Source: Palleronia salina (GTDB lineage: Bacteria > Pseudomonadota > Alphaproteobacteria > Rhodobacterales > Rhodobacteraceae). From it: a stretch of DNA of 64,000 nucleotides. Position 1 is the stretch's first letter. Each line of letters starts with the position of its first letter. Shown here piece after piece: positions 26,162 through 33,841 of the stretch. Below the pieces are notes generated by a model. That model had not been told where the DNA came from. It made no database searches and saw only the letters and a program-made list of their open reading frames with translations. Location: positions 124,001 through 188,000 of the forward strand of contig NZ_FQZA01000004.1 in assembly GCF_900141995.1 (NCBI RefSeq), read 5' to 3'. The position numbers were made by a program, and so were the translations under genes.

Positions 26162-27259
26162 TCACTTTTGCAGCCCGAGCGCCACCGATTGACCCGTCCG
26201 CGCCGATTCCTGCGCGGCCAGCCCCATCTCGACCGCGCGCGCCCCGTCGCTGAGCGTCACCTCGACCGGCCTCTGCCCCAGCACCACGTCGCGAAAGCGG
26301 CTGTGCTGGTAGAAGGTCGAGCCGTTGTGATCGCCCGCGTCCAGCAGCGTTGGATCGACCGGGATCTCGACCACCTGCGGGCCGCGCGGGCTGCGTGGGC
26401 TGACGATCACCTGCGGAACCGGCGGCGCGCCCAGATGCGCGGGCCAGAAGCGGCCCGGCCCGGGGACCAGCGCCTCGATCTTGCCGGTGGGGCCAGTGAC
26501 GCTGATCTCTTCCTGGTAGCGCGAGCCTTCGGCGAACATGCACAGCTCCAGCATGGCACGGCTGCCATTGTCGAAATCCACGATGACATAGCCGTTGTCC
26601 CAGACATCGGGCGCGCGGCCCTCGTAGCTTTCGTCCTTGTGGTTCACGGACTGCCCCGCGCTGGCCATGACGCGCACCGGCTCGGCCCGCAGGATCACCC
26701 GCATCAAGTCGAAGAAATGGCAGCACTTCTCGACCAGCGTGCCGCCGGACCAGTCGTTGAAGCGGTTCCAGTGTCCGACCTTGTGCAGGAAGGGAAAGCG
26801 GTGCTCGCGGATCGACAGCATGACGGGCCCGCCGGTGGCCGCGTCCACCTGCTCGATCAGGGCGGCGATGGGCGGCATATAGCGGTATTCCATGGCCACC
26901 CACACGGGGGCCGGGTAATCCAGCGCCGCCAGGCGGGCGGCCTGCGCCGCGTCGGTGTAAAGAGGCTTTTCCATCAGCAGGGGCAGCGGGCGGCGGGCCG
27001 CGATCTGTTCCATCTGGGCGACGTGCAGGTGGTTGGGCGACACCACCACCAGCGCGTCCAGCGGCTCGACCGCCAGCAGCGCGTCCATGTCCGGGCACAT
27101 CTGGGCACTGGGGGCCAAGGCGGCGGCAGCGTGCGCCATGTCCGGGTCCGGCTCGAAGATGGCCGCGACCCGCGCCTCGGGCAGAAGGGCGATATTGCGC
27201 AGGTGCTCCTGCCCCATCATGCCGCAGCCGATCACGCCATAATTGATGATTCCTGACAT
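26162..27259 (-). CDS. Gfo/Idh/MocA family oxidoreductase
   Basis: A 365-residue NAD(P)-dependent dehydrogenase of the Gfo/Idh/MocA family, which usually oxidises sugars, inositols or sugar acids. The Rossmann start is [13 protein letters not shown] (residues 7-19), and MEKPLYTD holds the catalytic lysine. [27 protein letters not shown] (with the conserved His) and the C-terminal alpha/beta domain are all present. It starts 8 bases after the GntR gene stop on the same strand, so they form an operon divergent from the monooxygenase genes. The setting suggests a sugar-like substrate for the whole island. A longer in-frame start at 27313 would run into the regulator gene. Confidence 0.88.
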   Translation of the reverse strand: MSGIINYGVIGCGMMGQEHLRNIALLPEARVAAIFEPDPDMAHAAAALAPSAQMCPDMDALLAVEPLDALVVVSPNHLHVAQMEQIAARRPLPLLMEKPLYTDAAQAARLAALDYPAPVWVAMEYRYMPPIAALIEQVDAATGGPVMLSIREHRFPFLHKVGHWNRFNDWSGGTLVEKCCHFFDLMRVILRAEPVRVMASAGQSVNHKDESYEGRAPDVWDNGYVIVDFDNGSRAMLELCMFAEGSRYQEEISVTGPTGKIEALVPGPGRFWPAHLGAPPVPQVIVSPRSPRGPQVVEIPVDPTLLDAGDHNGSTFYQHSRFRDVVLGQRPVEVTLSDGARAVEMGLAAQESARTGQSVALGLQK

Positions 27260-27267
27260 TCCTGTCC

Positions 27268-27972
27268 CTATTTCAGTCGATTTACGTAAGATACCTTGTC
27301 CGGATCGAACCATGTCCGCGAATACTCGACCGGGGTGCCGTCCTGGGCCCAGGACAGGCGGTGCACATGGCCGACCGACGCGCCGGCGGCAAGACCCAGC
27401 GCCGCGCCCCAGCCCGGCAGGCGGCCGATGCCGACCCGGTCCTCGACGCGCAGGATGCGCAGGCCGAACTCGGTGAGATAGCTGCGGTAGAGCGACGGGC
27501 CGATCCGGTCCGCGCCGAAGCCCGGCGCGCGCCCGGCATCCAGCCAGATCTCCTCGACGGCGGCCGGCCCGTCGTCCAGCAGGCGCAGGCGGCGGATGCG
27601 ATGGGCGTCGGGCGCGGCGCCGAAGTCGGGCGCATCGGACGGCTTCTCCAGCCGGTCCACCGAGATCAGCTGCGCGCCGGGCAGGCCGGGACCGGATGGC
27701 GTCTCGAGCCGGAAAAACCCGTAAAGCCCGCCGACGCTGCGCACGCCGCGCACGTAGTTGCCCGACCCCTGGCGCCGTTCGATCAGGCCCTGGTCGACCA
27801 GTTCCTGCAGCGCCTTGCGCAGGGTTCCGACGGCGATACCGTGGGTCGCGGCCATGGCGCGCTCGGGCGGAAGACGCTCGCCTTCGAGCAGCCGCCCCGC
27901 CGCGATATCGCGGGTCACGAGGTCCGCGATCTGGCGATAGAGAGGTGTCGGCGGCAGGTCTTGCATCGGCAT
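27268..27972 (-). CDS. GntR family regulator, HutC/UTRA subfamily
   Basis: A 234-residue repressor-type regulator. The N-terminal winged helix (PLYRQIADLVTRDIAAGRLL, then LPPERAMAATHGIAVGTLRKAL, residues 10-54) is GntR-type, and the C-terminal UTRA ligand domain spans about 85-230 (AAVEEIWLDAGRAPGF, VEYSRTWFDPDKVSY). It is divergent from the LLM monooxygenase operon and 8 bases upstream of the Gfo/Idh/MocA gene. The intergenic palindrome at 27993-28008 is the likely operator for both directions. Start at 27972 or 27966 cannot be settled; both lack a strong ribosome binding site. Confidence 0.88.
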   Translation of the reverse strand: MPMQDLPPTPLYRQIADLVTRDIAAGRLLEGERLPPERAMAATHGIAVGTLRKALQELVDQGLIERRQGSGNYVRGVRSVGGLYGFFRLETPSGPGLPGAQLISVDRLEKPSDAPDFGAAPDAHRIRRLRLLDDGPAAVEEIWLDAGRAPGFGADRIGPSLYRSYLTEFGLRILRVEDRVGIGRLPGWGAALGLAAGASVGHVHRLSWAQDGTPVEYSRTWFDPDKVSYVNRLK

Positions 27973-27981
27973 CCGGAGAAA

Positions 27982-28008
27982 ATTGATGCAGTATTGATGC
28001 ACATCAAT
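27982..28008. promoter_or_regulatory. Candidate GntR operator: palindrome plus half-site
   Basis: ATTGATG-CA-CATCAAT (27993-28008) is a perfect palindrome with a two-base centre. An extra half-site ATTGATGCA lies at 27982-27990. They occupy the 81 bases between the divergent GntR gene and the monooxygenase gene. Recognition by the adjacent regulator is inferred. Confidence 0.6.
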
Positions 28009-28053
28009 GACCGTGCTAGGCAAGCGGAAATCCAAGCGGAAAGAGAGGCCCCC

Positions 28054-29208
28054 ATGACCGTCGTCCCCATCACGTCCGCCGACCTGGACGCCGTCGAGGT
28101 CTCGTGGTTCTCGGCGCTCTGCTCGGACGACTACCAGTTCCTGGGCGTGCCCGACGGTGCGCTGCGGTCGAGCTGGGCGCATTGCTCGTCGATCCTGAAA
28201 GAGGCCGAAGCCCAGGGCTTCCGCAACATCCTGTGCCCGTCCTCGTACCAGGTCGGGCAGGATACGCTGAGCTTCGTTGCCGGCGGCGCGGCCATCACGG
28301 ACCGGATCAACATGCTGGCCGCCATCCGCTGCGGCGAGATGCAGCCGATCATGCTGGCGCGCACGGTGGCCACGCTGGACCACATGCTGGAAGGACGGCT
28401 GACGCTGAACGTGATCTCGTCGGACTTCCCGGGCGAGAAGGCCGAAAGCGCCTATCGCTACCAACGCTCGCGCGAGGTGGTCGAGATCCTCAAGCAGGCC
28501 TGGACCCGGGACGAAATCAACTTCAGCGGCGAAGTCTATGACTTCAAGAGCATTTCATCAGATCCCGCCAAGCCCTACCAGACCGGCGGACCGCTGCTTT
28601 ATTTCGGCGGCTACTCGCCCCCAGCGCTGGACCTGTGCGGCGAGCACTGCGATGTCTACCTCATGTGGCCCGAGCCCAAGGAGCAGATCGCCGAGCGCAT
28701 GAAAGCCGTCAACGAAGTCGCTGAAAAATATGACAGAACGCTGGATTACGGCCTGCGTGTCCACGTCATCGTGCGCGACACCGAGGCCGAGGCGAAGGAA
28801 TACGCCGAACACCTGGTCAGCCAGCTCGACGACGAGTACGGCACGCTGATCCGCGACCGCGCCCATGACAGCACGTCGCTGGGTGTCAGCCACCAGGCCC
28901 GCGCGCGCGAGCTGGCCGACCAGTTCGGCTATGTCGAGCCGCACCTGTGGACGGGCATCGGGCGGGCCCGCTCGGGCTGCGGCGCGGCGCTGGTCGGCAG
29001 CACGGACCAGGTGCTGTCGGAAATCGAAGCTTACAAAAAAATGGGAATCCGGGCTTTCATCTTCTCGGGCTACCCGCATCTTGACGAGTGCAAGTCGGCG
29101 GGCCAGCGTCTCCTGCCGAACCTGGAAACCTGTTCCCTGCCGGAGGCCTATGGCCGCGTGCCGCAGGGGATGCCGCAGACCCCTCTCGGGGCGGGAGAAC
29201 GCAGCTGA
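28054..29208 (+). CDS. LLM-class flavin-dependent monooxygenase (SsuD/SmoC-like)
   Basis: A 384-residue luciferase-like monooxygenase of the alkanesulfonate monooxygenase type, using FMNH2 and O2 supplied by a separate reductase. The TIM-barrel features are visible: EAEAQGFRNILCP, the flavin-contact ARTVATLDHMLEGRLTLNVI near residues 107-126, YRYQRSREVVEILKQAW, and LYFGGYSPPALDL. The C-terminal GSTDQVLSEIEAYKKMGIRAFI matches SsuD-like enzymes. The next genes are an aldo/keto reductase (1-base overlap) and a flavin reductase, the same three activities used in the sulfoquinovose monooxygenase pathway. Desulfonation of a sulfonate is therefore the favoured role, but the substrate is unproven. 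Confidence 0.85.
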   Translation: MTVVPITSADLDAVEVSWFSALCSDDYQFLGVPDGALRSSWAHCSSILKEAEAQGFRNILCPSSYQVGQDTLSFVAGGAAITDRINMLAAIRCGEMQPIMLARTVATLDHMLEGRLTLNVISSDFPGEKAESAYRYQRSREVVEILKQAWTRDEINFSGEVYDFKSISSDPAKPYQTGGPLLYFGGYSPPALDLCGEHCDVYLMWPEPKEQIAERMKAVNEVAEKYDRTLDYGLRVHVIVRDTEAEAKEYAEHLVSQLDDEYGTLIRDRAHDSTSLGVSHQARARELADQFGYVEPHLWTGIGRARSGCGAALVGSTDQVLSEIEAYKKMGIRAFIFSGYPHLDECKSAGQRLLPNLETCSLPEAYGRVPQGMPQTPLGAGERS

Positions 29209-30098
29209 TGCAACGTGTCGAGCTTGGAAATGATGTCAGCCTCAGCCGCATCCTGTACGGGATGTGGCGGCTGACCGACGACGACACCGCGCCGGAGCAT
29301 ATCCGCGACAAGATCGAGGCCTGCCTGGACCAGGGCATCACCACCATGGACCAGGCCGACATCTACGGCGGCTACATGGCGGAAGAGGCGCTGGGGGCCG
29401 CGCTGACGCCCGAGCTGCGCAAGCGCATCGAAATCGTCACCAAGTGCGACATCGTCGCCCCGGCCGGGCGCCACGCCAAGGCGCGTGTGAAGCACTATGA
29501 CACCAGCCGCGCCCATATCGAGGCGTCGGTCGAACAGTCGTTGAAGCTGATGGGTATCGACGAGATCGACCTGCTGCTGATCCACCGCCCCGACCCCTTC
29601 ATGGACCACCACGAAACCGGCGCGGTTCTGGACGAGCTGGTGACCTCGGGCAAGGTCCGCGCCGTGGGCGTTTCGAACTTCAGGCGCCATGACTGGACGC
29701 TGCTGCAATCGGCCATGAAGACCAAGCTGGTCGCCAACCAGATCGAGATGTCGCTGGCCGAGATCGCTCCCTTCACCAATGGCGACCTGGCCTTCATCCA
29801 GGAATTCGGTGCCGCGCCCATGGCGTGGTCACCCCTTGGCGGCGGCGAGCTGATGACCGGCAAGGGCGGCCACACCAAGCTGCGCACCCGGCTGAGCGAG
29901 TATTCCCAGCGCGAAGGCTGCGACATGGCGGCCGTGGCCGTGGCCTGGCTGATGGCGCACCCGGCGGGCATCCTTCCGGTGATGGGCACCAACAACATCA
30001 AGCGCATCAAGACGCTGGCCAAGGCCGCCGACGTGAGCCTCAGCCGCGAGGACTGGTTCGACCTTTATACCTGCGCCCTGGGCCGCGAGGTGGCGTGA
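29208..30098 (+). CDS. Aldo/keto reductase
   Basis: A 296-residue NAD(P)H-dependent carbonyl reductase of the YdhF-like aldo/keto reductase group. The catalytic tetrad is visible: Asp and Tyr in MDQADIYGGY (residues 45-54), Lys in IVTKCDI and His in LLLIHRPDP. KVRAVGVSNFRRHD is the conserved cofactor-side strand, and the C-terminus has ILPVMGTNNIKRI. Its ATG overlaps the monooxygenase stop (TGATG) and its stop overlaps the reductase start, so it belongs to the same enzyme module. A plausible job is to reduce the aldehyde left after oxidative removal of sulfite. Confidence 0.9.
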   Translation: MQRVELGNDVSLSRILYGMWRLTDDDTAPEHIRDKIEACLDQGITTMDQADIYGGYMAEEALGAALTPELRKRIEIVTKCDIVAPAGRHAKARVKHYDTSRAHIEASVEQSLKLMGIDEIDLLLIHRPDPFMDHHETGAVLDELVTSGKVRAVGVSNFRRHDWTLLQSAMKTKLVANQIEMSLAEIAPFTNGDLAFIQEFGAAPMAWSPLGGGELMTGKGGHTKLRTRLSEYSQREGCDMAAVAVAWLMAHPAGILPVMGTNNIKRIKTLAKAADVSLSREDWFDLYTCALGREVA

Positions 30099-30607
30099 CC
30101 GTGGCGCCCCCGCAACCCTTTCAGCGCGCCGACCTGGGCGACGCGCGCGCCTTGCGCCAGGCCCTGGGCCGGTTCGCCACGGGCGTCACCGTGATCACCA
30201 CCGAAACCGAAAGCGGGCCGCTGGGCATCACCGCCAACAGCTTCTCGTCGGTGTCGCTGGATCCGCCGCTGGTGCTATGGTCGCCCGCCAAGGCGTCGCG
30301 CCGCTTCGCCCCGTTCACCGAGTGCGATGCCTTCGCGATCCATGTCCTCGGGGATGACCAGTCCGACGTGGCCAAGACCTTCGTCACCGAGGGCAACATC
30401 TTCGACCGTCTCGACTGGTCGCGCGCCGAGGACGGCACGCCCTTGATCGAGGGCTGCCTGGCACGCTTCTACTGCCGGATGCACGCGATCCACGACGCGG
30501 GCGACCACGCCATCGTCATCGGTCGGGTCGAGGGCGCGACCTATCGCGACGGCGCACCGCTGGTGTTCGCGGGCGGCCAATTCGGGCTGTTCAGAGGTCT
30601 GGATTGA
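30095..30607 (+). CDS. Flavin reductase (FMN reductase) component
   Basis: A 170-residue protein of the flavin reductase-like, FMN-binding split-barrel family. LRQALGRFATGVTVITT (residues 18-34) and GITANSFSSVSLDPPLVLW (about 43-61) are the classic motifs; AIHVLGDDQ follows. It should supply reduced flavin to the upstream monooxygenase. GTG 30095 overlaps the aldo/keto reductase TGA, while GTG 30101 is an alternative start. A stable hairpin after the stop separates it from the TRAP genes. Confidence 0.9.
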   Translation: MTVAPPQPFQRADLGDARALRQALGRFATGVTVITTETESGPLGITANSFSSVSLDPPLVLWSPAKASRRFAPFTECDAFAIHVLGDDQSDVAKTFVTEGNIFDRLDWSRAEDGTPLIEGCLARFYCRMHAIHDAGDHAIVIGRVEGATYRDGAPLVFAGGQFGLFRGLD

Positions 30608-30624
30608 CGCCAGACTGAGGCAAG

Positions 30625-30652
30625 GGACGACCCCGGATCAACCGGGGCGTCC
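30625..30652 (+). terminator. Strong hairpin between enzyme module and TRAP genes
   Basis: GGACG-A-CCCCGG (30625-30636) pairs with CCGGGGCGTCC (30642-30652) with one bulged A and a 5-base loop. There is no T-run and the dctQ ribosome binding site follows closely. It may partly terminate, or set the expression ratio between enzymes and transporter. Confidence 0.5.
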
Positions 30653-30671
30653 AATAGGGGAGGATCGGCGC

Positions 30672-31253
30672 ATGCGCGTCCTGAAGGGCCTTTTGTGGCC
30701 TTTCCAGACATGGAACGACCTGGTGCTGCCCGTCGGGCGCATCGTCGCCATCATTGCGATCGCCCTGATGGTGGTGGCGATCCTGGTGCAGGTCTTTTTC
30801 CGCTACGTCCTGAACAACGCCCTGCCCTGGCCGGACGAGGCCGCGCGCTTCATGATGCTGTGGATGACCGGCCTGATGGCACCCATGGCCTATCGCCGGG
30901 GCGGGTTCGTGGCCATCGACACGCTGCCGATGATGCTGCCGCGGGCGGCGGCCGCCGCTCTGTCCATCGTGCTGCTGCTGATCGCGGGCGTCGTGCTGGC
31001 GGTGGCGGTGCGCATCGGCTGGTCCGAGGTCACGGGCTTCGGCGGCCGGTTCGCCACCGCGTCGCTGTACCTGCCCCTGCCCGACGGCTGGTTCCGCATC
31101 CCGCGCAGCTGGATGATGGCAAGCCTGCTGGTGGGTGTCGTGCTGCTGCTGATCGTGAATATCGAGCTGATCCTGCGCAGCATCCTGCGGCTGATGGGGG
31201 CGCGGGACCTGAAGGATCTCGCCCCCGCCGAAGAAGAGATCATGGCGGAATGA
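30672..31253 (+). CDS. TRAP transporter small permease (DctQ)
   Basis: A 193-residue membrane protein with four hydrophobic helices. The family motif ALPWPDEAARFMMLWMTGLMA is visible near residues 54-70. GFVAIDTLPMMLP and the second helix pair follow. With the large permease and binding protein it forms a sodium- or proton-driven TRAP uptake system for organic acids or related solutes. It starts 64 bases after the flavin reductase and ends 1 base before dctM. The start codon is ATG after GGGAGGA. Confidence 0.9.
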   Translation: MRVLKGLLWPFQTWNDLVLPVGRIVAIIAIALMVVAILVQVFFRYVLNNALPWPDEAARFMMLWMTGLMAPMAYRRGGFVAIDTLPMMLPRAAAAALSIVLLLIAGVVLAVAVRIGWSEVTGFGGRFATASLYLPLPDGWFRIPRSWMMASLLVGVVLLLIVNIELILRSILRLMGARDLKDLAPAEEEIMAE

Positions 31254-31254
31254 C

Positions 31255-32544
31255 ATGCTGATCTGGTTCCTGCCCGTCTTCCTGATCTTCCTGGTCATCG
31301 GCCTGCCGGTTTTCTTCGGGCTGCTGGCCGCGCCCGGGATCCTGCTTTGGCTCAACGGGCAGGAACGCGACATCACGCTGCTTTACCGCAATGTCTATAA
31401 CGGGATGGACAGCTTCCCGCTGATGGCGATCCCGTTCTTCATGCTGGCGGGCGAGCTGATGAACAAGGGCGGCATCACCGAGCGGCTGGTCGAATTCAGC
31501 CAGGCGCTGATGGGCCACCTGCGGGGTGGCCTGGCGCATGTGAACGTGCTGTCGTCGATGCTGTTCGCCGGACTGTCTGGCTCGGCCGTCGCCGACACCT
31601 CGGCACTGGGCTCGATGCTGATCCCGGCGATGGAGAAGCAGGGCTATACCCGCAAGTTCGCCGCAGCCATCACGGCCGCAAGCTCGGTCATCGGGCCGAT
31701 CATCCCACCCTCGGGCATCATGATCATCTATGCGTACGTGATGGGCGAATCCGTGGCCGCGCTGTTCCTGGCGGGGATCGTGCCGGGCGCACTTGTGGGC
31801 ATCGGGCTGATGCTGGTCATCAAGGTGATGGCAGACAAGTACGACTTCCCCGTCGCGGGCCGCAAGACGACCTGGGGCGAGCGCGGGCAAGCCAGCCTCA
31901 AGGCGTTCTTCCCGCTGATGACGCCGGTCATCATCATGGGCGGCATCCTCGCGGGCGTGTTCACCCCGACCGAGGCCGCCGCCATCGCCGTGGCCTACGC
32001 GCTGTTCATCGGGCTGTTCGTGCTGCGGACGCTGAAATTCAGCGAGATCCCCGAGGTGCTGAGCCGCGCGGCGGCGACCTCGGCGGTGGTGCTGCTGCTG
32101 GTGGGCGCGGCCATGGCGTTCAAGACCGTCGTGTCCCTGTCACACGCGCCGGAGATCATGGCGGACTATATCCTGTCGCTGTCGGAAAACCCGCTGATGC
32201 TGCTGTTCCTGATCAACCTGCTGCTGTTCGCGGTGGGCATGTTTCTGGACGCCGGACCGGCCATCATCATCCTCGGGCCGATCCTGGGACCGATCTTCGT
32301 CGACCTGGGCGTCGATCCCATCCACTTCGCCATCATCATGTCGGTGAACCTGACCGTGGGCCTCGCCACGCCGCCCATGGGGCTGGTGCTGTTTGTCGCC
32401 TCGTCGGTCTCGGGCGAACGGGTCGAGGCGATTTCCAAGGCGATCCTGCCGTTCCTGGCCGTCGAGATCCTGGTGATTTTCCTCATCACCTACATCCCCG
32501 GCATTTCCATGACGATCCCGCGCCTGACGGGCTTCGCGAACTGA
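31255..32544 (+). CDS. TRAP transporter large permease (DctM)
   Basis: A 429-residue integral membrane protein with about 12-13 hydrophobic helices, the transport subunit of a TRAP system. Characteristic segments are MDSFPLMAIPFFMLAGELMN (residues 51-70), GLSGSAVADTSALGSMLIPAM (around 105-125), VIGPIIPPSGIMIIY and TPTEAAAIAVAYAL. It follows dctQ by one base and precedes the solute-binding gene by 21 bases. Genes are in the order small permease, large permease, binding protein. Confidence 0.95.
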   Translation: MLIWFLPVFLIFLVIGLPVFFGLLAAPGILLWLNGQERDITLLYRNVYNGMDSFPLMAIPFFMLAGELMNKGGITERLVEFSQALMGHLRGGLAHVNVLSSMLFAGLSGSAVADTSALGSMLIPAMEKQGYTRKFAAAITAASSVIGPIIPPSGIMIIYAYVMGESVAALFLAGIVPGALVGIGLMLVIKVMADKYDFPVAGRKTTWGERGQASLKAFFPLMTPVIIMGGILAGVFTPTEAAAIAVAYALFIGLFVLRTLKFSEIPEVLSRAAATSAVVLLLVGAAMAFKTVVSLSHAPEIMADYILSLSENPLMLLFLINLLLFAVGMFLDAGPAIIILGPILGPIFVDLGVDPIHFAIIMSVNLTVGLATPPMGLVLFVASSVSGERVEAISKAILPFLAVEILVIFLITYIPGISMTIPRLTGFAN

Positions 32545-32565
32545 ACTCAACAAGGGAGAGAAAGA

Positions 32566-33633
32566 ATGTTGAAACACCTGACCACCGCCGCGATCTCCGC
32601 GGCCCTGCTGGGCGGCACGGCCATCGCCGCCTACGCGCAGGACACCATCACCCTGCGCGCCACCGCGAACTCGAACGAGAACGACGAGGACTATGACGGC
32701 CTGGTCGTCTTCAAGAACTTCGTCGAGCAGGCCAGCAACGGCGCCATCGAGGTCGAGATGTTCATCGGCACGCAGCTCTGCTCGAACGGGGCGGAGTGCA
32801 TGCAGGGCGTCGCAGACGGCTCCATCGACATCTACGTGTCCACGTCGGGCGGCACCTCGGGCATCTTCCCCTTCGTGCAGGTGCTGGACCTGCCCTACCT
32901 GATGGCGAACGACCGCGTGGCCGAGGGCGTGCTGGAATCCGGCACCGAGTTCGTGACCACCATGCAGGACATGGTCGAGGAAACCTCGGGCGGCGCGATC
33001 AAGCTGATGACCATCGGTAACACCGGCGGCTGGCGCAACTTCGCCAACACCCAGCGCCGGGTCGAGACGCCCGCCGACCTGGAAGGGCTGAAGATCCGGA
33101 CCGTCGTGGCCGACCTGCCGCAGGAGCTGGTCCGCGCGCTGGGGGCCTCGCCCACCCCGATCCCGTGGCCCGAGCTGTTCACCTCGTTCCAGACGGGCGT
33201 TGTCGAAGGCTCGAAGAACGGCATCACCGACATCATGGGCATGAAGTTCCCCGATGCCGGCCTGCAATACCTGACGCTGGACGGCCACGCCTACATGGGC
33301 GCCCTGTGGTTCATGAACGGCGAGCGGTTCAACGGCATGACCGACGAGCAGAAGCGCGTCATCGTCGACGGCTTCTACCAGCTGCAACAGGCGACCTTCG
33401 CCTCGCCCAAGCGCAAGTCCATCGAAGCCTACCAGGCCTTCCAGGATGGCGGCGGTGATCTCTACGTGCCGACCCCGGACCAGAAGGCCATGTTCGCCGA
33501 GGCCGCCCAGCCGGTCTACGAGTGGTTCCAGCAGAACGTGGACGGCGGCGAAGCGGTCTACAACGCCATGACCGCCACCGTGGAAGAGGTCGAGGCCGAG
33601 ATCGAAGCCCAGCGCGAGGCGACGATCCAGTAA
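32566..33633 (+). CDS. TRAP transporter solute-binding protein (DctP)
   Basis: A 355-residue periplasmic binding protein with a Sec signal peptide (about residues 1-25, cleavage after AYAQ region). The DctP fold is seen in FVEQASNGAIEVEMFIGTQL, TPADLEGLKIRTVVAD (with the Arg that usually contacts a carboxylate or similar anion), and PWPELFTSFQTGVVEGSKNG. Two cysteines seven residues apart (LCSNGAEC) could form a disulfide. It determines specificity of the system. The island context suggests a sulfonated or acidic sugar. A perfect terminator follows the stop. Confidence 0.92.
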   Translation: MLKHLTTAAISAALLGGTAIAAYAQDTITLRATANSNENDEDYDGLVVFKNFVEQASNGAIEVEMFIGTQLCSNGAECMQGVADGSIDIYVSTSGGTSGIFPFVQVLDLPYLMANDRVAEGVLESGTEFVTTMQDMVEETSGGAIKLMTIGNTGGWRNFANTQRRVETPADLEGLKIRTVVADLPQELVRALGASPTPIPWPELFTSFQTGVVEGSKNGITDIMGMKFPDAGLQYLTLDGHAYMGALWFMNGERFNGMTDEQKRVIVDGFYQLQQATFASPKRKSIEAYQAFQDGGGDLYVPTPDQKAMFAEAAQPVYEWFQQNVDGGEAVYNAMTATVEEVEAEIEAQREATIQ

Positions 33634-33657
33634 ACCGCCGTTCGGCGCGACACGAAA

Positions 33658-33695
33658 AAGCCCGGGCAAGCGTTTGCCCGGGCTTATCTTTTTCT
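33658..33695 (+). terminator. Rho-independent terminator of the TRAP operon
   Basis: AAGCCCGGGCAA (33658-33669) and TTGCCCGGGCTT (33674-33685) form a perfect 12-base stem with loop GCGT, followed by ATCTTTTT. It is the clearest intrinsic terminator in the window and separates the TRAP genes from the radical SAM cassette. Confidence 0.93.
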
Positions 33696-33753
33696 ACCCT
33701 GAAATGAATTCTTCCCGAAATTCCCCGCACGCACATTCACCAGTTGCGCGAAT

Positions 33754-33780
33754 CACGCTAAGCGTGTATCCTGTTGATAC
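33754..33780. promoter_or_regulatory. Palindromes upstream of the radical SAM cassette
   Basis: CACGCT-A-AGCGTG (33754-33766) is a perfect 13-base palindrome. It abuts GTATC-CTGTT-GATAC (33766-33780), a second small inverted repeat that includes a TTGATA (33774-33779) resembling a -35 box. The block lies 62-88 bases before the radical SAM start. It is probably the control region, but no dedicated regulator gene is adjacent. Confidence 0.45.
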
Positions 33781-33841
33781 CGATTTTAGACCAGATACCT
33801 GCGTTGCCAATTTTCAGGCAGCCTCGAAAAGGTGATACATT

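Noticed and set aside
25373-27256. 627-codon open frame on the + strand
   Set aside because: It covers tatB, tatA and the Gfo/Idh/MocA gene in antisense. All three have clear motifs on the minus strand.
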